This document shows positions 56,800-64,000 of a stretch of DNA of 64,000 nucleotides, in pieces (the first letter of the stretch is position 1; each line of letters starts with the position of its first letter). The notes beneath the pieces were generated by a model. The model searched no databases. It was not told the origin of the DNA and saw only the letters and a list, made by a program, of their open reading frames with translations. The DNA is from Coniochaeta sp. PMI_546 (Eukaryota > Ascomycota > Sordariomycetes > Coniochaetales > Coniochaetaceae). Made by a program: the position numbers and the translations under genes. The stretch covers positions 1,922,001 through 1,986,000 of the forward strand of contig MU271146.1 of assembly GCA_021432605.1 (NCBI GenBank), given 5' to 3'.

Positions 56800-58655
56800 T
56801 TAATCCTCATCGGCAACCTTGTCAGCGACCATCTCCTTCGCCGTATTCACCACTATCACGGGGGGTCTCGCCGGCGGCTCCTCCATTTCAGCAGGACTTG
56901 CCATGCCAGGAATAGGAGTCAGGTTGCCGCTTGGTGGACCACTCGGAACGGGAATACGTATGTCCTCTGGTGATCCAGGCACGCACTTGGGATCGAGCCC
57001 TGTAACGTGTATGTGCTTCGCCTCGTTCTGATATGCGGCCGGGATAATCTCGATGATTTGGTCGCGGGGAAACTTGAGTTTCGGAATGTCCATGGTGGAG
57101 CAGTGCATCAGGTACGCATACAGAACGCGCAGCACCGACTCGTGCGCGATGATGAGCAGGTCGTTCTGCTCGCGCTCGAGTTCCAAGATGATCGGCTCCA
57201 AACGGACAGCGAGGTCGTGGTACGACTCTGCTCGGGGATAACGGTGGTGGTAAGGGTCCAGCTCGTGCTTCTCGACCTCGTCAGGATACAAGGTACGGAT
57301 CATACGCTCCGACATCTTCTCGCAGACGCCCGGGTTGATCTGGCTCATCTGCGAGCGCTGGCGGACCTTGTAGCCCATCTCCTTGAGCGGCTCAGCCGTC
57401 TGGATAGTCCTAAGTCTCGTGGACGTCCAAACCGTCAGGGGTCGGAGAGGCACCTCTTCTCCGGCGTTTTTGATGAGCGCTTGGCGTTCCTGTTCGCGGT
57501 GCTTGATGAGCGTCTCAGCCACTTTCTTTGCGTACACGCGGCCCTCCTCCGAAAGAGGGCCGTCGGCTTTGTATGAGTCCTCGTCCGCGGGGCCGGCTCG
57601 CGCGAAAAATGTAGTGCGCGACTTGATGTGCAGATTTGTCAAGTAGAATACTATGCGGTGCGAAAGGTAGTTGAAGCTGACATTATTGTAGAAGAACGCC
57701 TGGCCGGCGTTTATCATCTTGACGTAGTTTAGCTCGTTCTCATTCATGGTCTCAAACACCGGAATCTTCATATCGATGCGCTTGAGGTAGAGTTTCGCGG
57801 CCTCATCAGGATCCATGCCGATAAACTGCGACTCGAATTAGTGAAACCGAGTTCCCTTGAGGTGAACCGTTAGTAATTGACTTACATCAGGCGAGTTGAT
57901 CTTGACGTTGCGCGCGTTCTCTCTCAGGATACTCTCGTCGTCGACATATGATTCTAGAAAGAGTGTCTACCAATTGCCACGTCAACGCGCGTCCCCAAAT
58001 GTTGGAAGTAAGGGACACCTACCTGAACGTCATGCTTGGCAAATTCTTTCGCCAGCGCTCGCCGAGAACTGGCAGTCGGATTCACGGCATCGTAGATGGC
58101 CACCTGCCCGTTCTCGTGGTTCAACCAGGCGTAGATGTCCTCACGGCACTTCTTCAAGATCTTCTGCCGGAGTATGACAGAGGACGGAGACGCATTAGGG
58201 AAAAAATAGTCCTCGGGTACCTGGCCTCCTTTTCCAACTGTTGCGCGACGGTAGTCCCCGAGATGGAAGATACGGGTTTTGACGCCTAACCTGTAAGTGG
58301 CAGGTGAGTCACTGTCCGATTGTAAGAAGAGTCACGGCAACTTACCACGCCAAATAACGAGCCATAGACACGCAGATATGGCTGATGAAGATATTAGTGC
58401 TCGTTCCATTTCTCGATAGGGATTGCTGCAATTCACTTACGTCTTTCCACGAGCTGGCAGTCCAACCATGACGATAGCAATCCGGCCGGAATGGAACAGT
58501 CTTCCGGACATGGTGCTGTACAGCTGGGCCGGAGCCATATCCCCCTGGTCCTCAGCGACATCATGTATGCCATCGATGAAAGTTGAGCTTTTCCGGCGGT
58601 AACGAGGTGCGTTTGCGGCGATCTCGGCCGTACTGTTCTGGTCAGTTTCGTCCAT
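56800..58655 (-). CDS. pfk26: 6-phosphofructo-2-kinase with degenerate bisphosphatase half
   Basis: Makes fructose-2,6-bisphosphate, the activator of glycolytic phosphofructokinase. Five exons: 58441-58655, 58346-58381, 58023-58290, 57886-57966, 56800-57825, giving 541 aa. The kinase half has P-loop GLPARGKT (65-72), RYLAWLGVKTRIFHLGDYRR and AIYDAVNPTASSRR; the P-loop Thr is rebuilt across intron 1. The second half has the histidine-phosphatase fold, but the catalytic RHG motif reads RAG (Ala277 replaces the phosphorylated His), while GVCE, PRAESY and His428 in AHESVLR remain. Bisphosphatase activity is therefore unlikely, as in yeast Pfk26. The N-terminal RRKSS is a candidate PKA site, and a Pro-rich C-terminal tail follows. 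The start could lie at an upstream exon; the ATG at 58655 is the first in frame. Confidence 0.93.
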
Positions 58656-60196
58656 ATTGAGAGTGACACTAAGCTCTGGATATATGGGAGTGTTTTTGAT
58701 ATTGACTGGATCTGCCAGTTTGGCTCTGCTGTGGTAGCACTTGCTAGCCAACCGTTGATGTGAGGCTAGATTTGGTTCAAGAAGTAAGAACAGAATGTAA
58801 AGGGAAATCGCAATCTGACATAGGAAGATGGGTAGAGGATGCAGATGTTTGTGGGTGAATGTAAATTGCCCGCCATGACTGAGTGAAAAGGGGGAATCAT
58901 TTGATGTGACTCCGCTAGATGAGCAAACACTTACAGTAGAGTATCCATGATGATGTCGTCTTTGTCGAGAGCCACAAGCGGGAGTCTCAAGCTAATAGCC
59001 TTATATTATAAGCGGCACGAACAGGCTCACGCTCTTTCTACCTCTCCAATGCAACCCTAGCAAGTTTGAACGACCAGCCGTATTAGACCAGAAGCAAGCC
59101 TCAGACACGGGTAAGTGTCTATGCAGAAGCCGGAAAGCCTACACAAACCAATCCTGCTATCGTACGACAGAGGGGCTCTGGTGTTGGGGGGCGGGGATGA
59201 GGTCTGCACCGTTTTGGAAGCCTTCTCTTCAGTCCCTTTGAACTTGAGGATAGCGAGTCAGGTGAAGAGTCGAGGATAATGTCCAGGTATGTAGTTGGAG
59301 TATCTATTTTGCAACATTAGAAGGCTATGTCAAGGGCTCAAATCGAGAAAGAAGCAATAATAGCGCGGTAGGTTGAAGTTGCCGCTTCACCGGAGATCAG
59401 CCCGATTCAAGCCGGCCGGCACTGCACGTCACACGGTCCGGAGCCAGTGCAGTACGTACTACGTATGTATGTAGGCCTGAGATCTAGAGCTGTGACATCA
59501 GAACCTGGAGGGCAAAAAAAAGTAAAAAACAACAACAGTGTGTGTTATATCTTGTCAAGACTACGACAATGATTGTTTAAGCCCTCTAGAAGGTAGATAT
59601 CACGCTTCGACGTCGAGCAAGCGAGACGGGCAGCTTGCCTTGAACCAATGCCTCGGATGGCAGAAGCGAAGGTACCTAGGTACCTACCTACCCGTCAAGC
59701 TGGTCCGTGCGCAAAGTTTGAACCGGGCACCTCTTCAGCCCTGAGCAAACCGTGCACGGGCCATTATCCAGTCAGCACCTGGTGGATTAGGTAAGGTACC
59801 TCGATACTCGGGTACATGCGTACCTCACAGCGAAATCTTTAGGCCATAGTTTTTCCATGCCGAAGAACCATTGATGTCAGCGAGCCGCTAGCAAGGACCG
59901 CGCTAGCAGCGACAGGCAGCCCGAGCTCCGCGAAATTTTTGGTCCGACTTCGAACCTCGTTTCCATTTGACGCCAACTAGCAACAGCCTTGATATCGACA
60001 AGTTGATCCGTCTTGTATTTCGATATCCCGGACATTAGATCCAGACCCATCGAGGATCTCGACTCTGTTCTGTTAACAGGCAACAGACCCTGTGGTCGTT
60101 CTCAGACCCCCAACCATCCTGTTCCTCTGAGCGCCTCGTCATCGGTTTATCTCTGTATCGACCTCCTTATTCAACCATCCACACCACCATCCCGCA
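58656..60196. promoter_or_regulatory. 1.5-kb divergent region, pfk26 / tom40
   Basis: Between divergent starts. It contains a 14-bp palindrome GGTACCTAGGTACC at 59671-59684, TAAGGTA at 59792-59798, an A-rich tract near 59513-59536, and CT-rich leader sequence before the tom40 ATG. No gene is supported. Confidence 0.5.
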
Positions 60197-61415
60197 ATGG
60201 CTTCATCAACCTTGGAGCTTCCGCTCCCGTCCGACTCCAAGTTCGCCTTCCTGCGTAACAATCCCATCTACAACGGAGTCTCCGACCTGCTTCAATCATT
60301 CCACGACCGTCGCGCAAAGCTCGGCCTCTCCAACCCTGGTAATTTCGACAATGTCGGCCGCGAGGTCCAGCGCGAGGTCTTCCTCAACAACTATATGTTC
60401 CAAGGTATCCGGGCGGAGCTCACGAGGGCGGTGAGCATGTCGCCCATCGTCCAAGTCTCGCATCAGTTTGCTCTGGGCGAGCGGTTGAACCCTTACACCT
60501 TCGCAGCCTTCTATGGCACCAACTCGGTTCGTGCCCCTTACCGAGCCTGATTTTCCCTGCCCCCGTCTAATAGGTGAATGTAGTCATTCCTCCAAGGGAC
60601 TATCGACAATGATGGAAACCTCTCTACACGGTTCAGCTACCGGACGACTCCATCATCTATCACGAGAGCCAACTTCTCCATTGCGCCGGGCGGTGGTGGT
60701 CAGGATATGGCCCAGTTCGAGCATGAATACACTGGCCGTGACTTCACCGCACACCTGAAAGCCTACAACCCATCCTTCCTGGAAGGTGGTCTCACTGGAA
60801 TCTTTATCGGTAGCTATCTCCAGTCCGTCACACCCAAGTTGGCCCTCGGTCTGGAGACCGTGTGGCAGCGCGGTGGCCTCACCCAAGGCCCTGATGTCGG
60901 CGTTTCGTACGTTGGCCGCTACAAGTCCAACGACTGGATCGCCACTGCTGCCCTCCAGTCACAGGGTGCCCTTAACACATCGTACTGGAGGCGCATCTCC
61001 GACAAGGTCCAGGCTGGTGTGGACATGACACTTTCTCTGAGCCCTGGTGGCGGCGGCGGCATGATGGGTGGTGGCCTCCAGAAGGATGGCGTCACTACCT
61101 TCGGTGCCAAGTATGATTTCACTCTCTCGACTTTCCGTGCCCAGGTCGACTCCAAGGGAAAGCTGAGCTGCTTGCTCGAGAAGCGTGTCGGCGGCCCTGT
61201 CATGGCCACCTTTGGCGCTGAGGTTGATCACTTCACGGTAAGAACTCCCTCACTCCTGACGATCGTCTGACATGAAGCACGTACTAATGACTTTCACACA
61301 ATAGCAACAAGCAAAGATTGGCATGGGCATCTCCATCGAGACAGGCGGCGAGGAGCTCCAGGAGCAGCAACAGGCTATGGGCACCCAGCCCCAAGCGCTC
61401 AACATCCCCTTCTAA
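60197..61415 (+). CDS. tom40: Mitochondrial import channel TOM40
   Basis: Beta-barrel pore of the outer-membrane translocase through which nearly all nuclear-encoded mitochondrial proteins pass. Exons 60197-60526, 60584-61237 and 61305-61415 (introns 57 and 67 nt) encode 364 aa. Typical Tom40 sequence includes [31 protein letters not shown] (in part) in the N-terminal segment, [37 protein letters not shown], and later [24 protein letters not shown] leading into the beta-signal-containing last strands. An insert of consecutive glycines with MMGGG ([12 protein letters not shown]) lies in a loop, as in other fungi. The last exon adds a Gln-rich tail ending NIPF. No cleavable presequence is expected. 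The gene is divergent from pfk26. Confidence 0.95.
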
Positions 61416-62082
61416 GGGATGACATATTGCCCTATGGGCAATGAGATCCCCTCCACTCACGAAAATCGCCTAATCTAAACACCTTCGCGATACCACGGTC
61501 CGAGCGAGCGTCATCTCTCTCGGCACCCTGTGGACTTTGCCACTTCTCCCCCTGTTTAACTACGCGATGAGCTCTGCAGTATCTTGAAAAGTGTCAATGC
61601 TCTGGGTCAGCGTGGAGCACTTGTCTTCTTCTTGAAACGATGACATCCCTGCTTCTTGACTTTCCATTCGCAATGGCACCTCATCATTTCTTCAGACTAT
61701 GCTTCCTTCTTTTGTGGTTAGACGGGAAGTGGTCAGTCTGTGTACTATAAAAGTGTGTGCCTATAGTGGCACATGTTGGTGGGACATGCGAGGGGGGACT
61801 ATATCATTGGCGAAGGAACATCTTTGGGCCTCGGGGTGCTGGGCCTGGCATGGGGTGTTCTGATTGTCTGATAATTGTAAATAAAACGGTCAGCGTGCGT
61901 ATCGTGTGTAATAGCATAGCACACACGAAATGGTGAGCGTGGAATCAAAACTTCAAACAGAACCGAAACGTGGCAATGCCAGCATCAAGCGAGCAAGCTT
62001 GATGATTCCAAGACATGTGACTACCAACTGCTCTATGCAAGTGAGTTCCGTTTCCTATACAGGTAAACCGCCATCGAATGGC
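61416..62082. other. Convergent spacer, tom40 and sfc1 3' UTRs
   Basis: 667 bases. It contains TGTAAATAAAA near 61876, a plausible polyadenylation region for tom40. No gene. Confidence 0.5.
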
Positions 62083-64000
62083 TCACACCCTCCATTGTAT
62101 GGCCTCCTCATCGACTTCTCCTTCTTCCTCCTCTCCCGAGTCATAGTCATCCGGTTCATCGTCCACGTCATCCTCTTCATCTTCCAGCTCCTCGTCCTCC
62201 CCTCCAGACTCAGAGCCCGAATCATCCTCTTCATCCTCGTCGTCATCTTCGTCATCCTGATCATCCTCATCACTCTCAATGAGGTCCCGCAAATTCTCCT
62301 CCTTCTCCACAACAACTCCAGTGTCCTTCTCCTCTTCCCCCTCCCCTGTTGCCGCACCACCGCTCACCACCTCCGCCCCCGGGCCAGAACTCTGCTCACG
62401 ACTAGGCGCCACCCCGACGACCTGATACCGCTGCCCGTCAGGGTACTCCACGAACCTCACCTCCGCCTTGTACCCAGTCTTCTGCTTGATCCTCAGCGGC
62501 GCATTCTTATTCTTCTCCGCCCTCTCCCGGCCCTTCCTCCCGCTCTTCACCTTCCTGCCGCGTATCTGCTCCCTCTCCTCGGTCGTCAGCGCCAGGTCCG
62601 GCAGCGGCACATTGATATTCTCCACCGCCACGTCGCTCGCAGCCGCGTCCCGCACAATCTTGAGCGCGGGCTCGAACGCCGCGTCGGGCAGGTGGCGCTT
62701 GAACCGGATCGCCAGCATCTTGCGCTTCATGATGGCCTTGGCCACGAACCACAGGACGGGCGAGTACCACCCGCTCTTCTCAAAGTCGCACTCGGGCAGC
62801 GGCTCCGCCTCGGCGAAGAGCCTCGCCAGCAGCGGGTCGGTGATGTCGCAGACCTGCCAGACCTTGCCGTCGGTGCTGAACGAGGTGCCGTCGAACTCGT
62901 GGCCGCGCGAGTACCGCGGCGCGGCGTGGTCGCCGCCGCCCCTCCGCTCCCCTTCCTCGGCCGCCGAGTCGGCCGCCGCCTCGACCGAGTCCTTCCAGTA
63001 CCGCCCGAAGCTGCCGCTGAGGGTGGACACCTCCTTGCGCCGGACGCTCTGCCACGTGCCGCCGACGTTACCGACGCGCCGCTTGTGCAGCTTGAAGATG
63101 AGGGTCTGGTAGATGCGGTATTTGGGGTCGGACCGCGGGTCGACGCCGTACCGGACGAGGGAGTCGCGCCAGGGCCCGCCGCGGAACTGGTAGCCGGCGT
63201 ACTGGATGCAGTGCTTGATGATGTTTCCGCTCTTGGGCAGGGAGGACACGGCGGCGGAGAGGCGATTGAACATGCTGCGCCTGGTCCAGACGGGCCGCTC
63301 GTTCATGGCGCGGCGCAGCTCGGCCATGACGGCCGCGACGTGCGGGTCGGACAGGTCGGGCGGCACGCGCGGCCGGAGCGGGGAGGGGAACTCGTTGTAC
63401 CGGATGAAGTAGCCCGGCGCCGGACCTCTCATAGAGGTGTTGACCACGCGCTCGAACTCCTCCGAGAACTTGCTCTCCGCGTCGCTTTCCGTGTCGTCGC
63501 TGCCCGAGACGACGCTGGCCGGCCTTGCTGCCGCCTCCTCTTCGCCCAGCCCGTCGGCCCCGAGGTTCCTGACGAAGGGGTTCTGGGAATAGCCGTACGC
63601 GTTCGGCATGCCCTGAGGGGCGAAGAAGGGCGGGGGCACCAGGTCGATGTCGGGCGGCTGGGCGGTGCCGACCTCTATCTCGTACTGACGGAGCTTCGGG
63701 ATCGAGCCCGGCATCACCTGGGCGACGAAGCGGTTCATGAAGCGGCTGTTGCCCATGCTGTACTGGAAGTCGGACAGGCCGCGGTAGCGGTGGGTGTTGT
63801 GCACCACGCCGACGGGCTCGAGGGTGTACCGGCCCACGGTGTCGCGGAGTTTGCGGCGGAGGAGGGAGGGGGTGTCCAGGTGGGAGTGGGAGAGGATGGA
63901 GGCCGCGCCTTCGGGGATGCTGGGTTGGGGGCGACGGTCTGTTGGGTTGTTGAGGAGGTTTTCCTCGATTGACTCCTGGAGTGGAGGGCTCTGACGAGCG
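62083..64000 (-). CDS. sfc1: TFIIIC subunit Sfc1/Tfc1 (tau95), 5' end beyond the window
   Basis: Subunit of RNA polymerase III factor TFIIIC, part of the tau-A lobe that contacts the A box of tRNA genes. The frame stays open to the right edge, so the start lies outside. The visible order is the tau95 N-terminal barrel region (SIPEGAASILSHSHLDTPSL, YRGLSDFQYSMGNSRF), then an FIRYNEFPSPLRPRVPPDL stretch, then the tau95 DNA-binding-type domain with RPVWTRRSMFNRL, YQFRGGPWRDSLVRYGVDPR and YRIYQTLIF, and finally a long acidic Asp/Glu tail ending AIQWRV. The acidic C-terminal tail is known in yeast Tfc1. The opposite strand carries an accidental 680-codon ORF. No intron is needed within the visible part. 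Confidence 0.92.
   Translation of the reverse strand, partial: ARQSPPLQESIEENLLNNPTDRRPQPSIPEGAASILSHSHLDTPSLLRRKLRDTVGRYTLEPVGVVHNTHRYRGLSDFQYSMGNSRFMNRFVAQVMPGSIPKLRQYEIEVGTAQPPDIDLVPPPFFAPQGMPNAYGYSQNPFVRNLGADGLGEEEAAARPASVVSGSDDTESDAESKFSEEFERVVNTSMRGPAPGYFIRYNEFPSPLRPRVPPDLSDPHVAAVMAELRRAMNERPVWTRRSMFNRLSAAVSSLPKSGNIIKHCIQYAGYQFRGGPWRDSLVRYGVDPRSDPKYRIYQTLIFKLHKRRVGNVGGTWQSVRRKEVSTLSGSFGRYWKDSVEAAADSAAEEGERRGGGDHAAPRYSRGHEFDGTSFSTDGKVWQVCDITDPLLARLFAEAEPLPECDFEKSGWYSPVLWFVAKAIMKRKMLAIRFKRHLPDAAFEPALKIVRDAAASDVAVENINVPLPDLALTTEEREQIRGRKVKSGRKGRERAEKNKNAPLRIKQKTGYKAEVRFVEYPDGQRYQVVGVAPSREQSSGPGAEVVSGGAATGEGEEEKDTGVVVEKEENLRDLIESDEDDQDDEDDDEDEEDDSGSESGGEDEELEDEEDDVDDEPDDYDSGEEEEGEVDEEAIQWRV

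Noticed and set aside
61930-63972. 680-codon plus-strand ORF
   Set aside because: Exact antisense of the TFIIIC subunit. GC-rich third positions of the real gene keep the opposite frame open; the product is Arg/Leu/His-rich with no domain.

Overview
The window is nuclear DNA of a filamentous ascomycete, most likely a Sordariomycete. Genes are compact and protein-coding, and most are split by GT-AG introns of about 50-80 nt that carry ACTAAC/CTGAC-like branch sites. Both strands are used, and the gene set is typical of Pezizomycotina. Exon junctions were worked out by eye from splice signals, reading frame and recalled family conservation; no search was run. I saw no rRNA, convincing tRNA, CRISPR, transposon, LTR element or virus-derived gene.

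Layout: (1) 1-7.7 kb: 3' part of cohesin SMC1 (+), a monoacylglycerol lipase (-), and a ubiquitin-specific protease (-) whose last four residues form a CaaX box. (2) 7.7-10.2 kb: long intergenic stretch. (3) 10.2-16.1 kb: acyl-CoA dehydrogenase (+), Spo12-family mitotic-exit protein (+), GTPase Rbg1/DRG1 (-), divergent splicing factor Cwc2 (+). (4) 16.2-25.7 kb: UreF (-), spindle-pole protein Cut12 (-), divergent GCN2 eIF2alpha kinase (+). (5) 25.7-35.2 kb: small DUF4267-like membrane protein (-), divergent-sequence kinase-like protein (+), APC/C activator Cdh1 (+), pseudo-carboxypeptidase Ecm14 (-). (6) 35.6-42.6 kb: mitochondrial ribosomal protein uL4m (+), ATF/CREB-type bZIP factor (-) with a 2.7-kb upstream region, RPA3 (+). 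(7) 44.4-54.7 kb: Ams2/Spt21-type GATA factor (-), 3-hydroxyisobutyryl-CoA hydrolase (-), divergent five-exon SmD2 (+), dihydroxyacetone kinase (-). (8) 55.6-64 kb: two tandem tiny cysteine-rich genes with the same Cys/His spacing (-), phosphatase-dead 6-phosphofructo-2-kinase (-), TOM40 (+), and the 3' part of TFIIIC subunit Sfc1/Tfc1 (-, runs off the window).

Most of the region is conserved housekeeping sequence with no sign of a horizontally acquired island. Several genes bear on chromosome segregation, mitotic exit and S phase (SMC1, Spo12, Cut12, Cdh1, Ams2-like, RPA3), but I treat this clustering as probably accidental. The features most worth a second look are the tandem Cys/His micro-proteins near 56 kb, the polyHis-basic-CaaX tail of the protease, the leader of the bZIP gene (a 57-codon upstream ORF plus paired CCAAT repeats), a GCN4/CPC1-type site upstream of GCN2, and a TAAGGTA motif that recurs in the long intergenic stretches.
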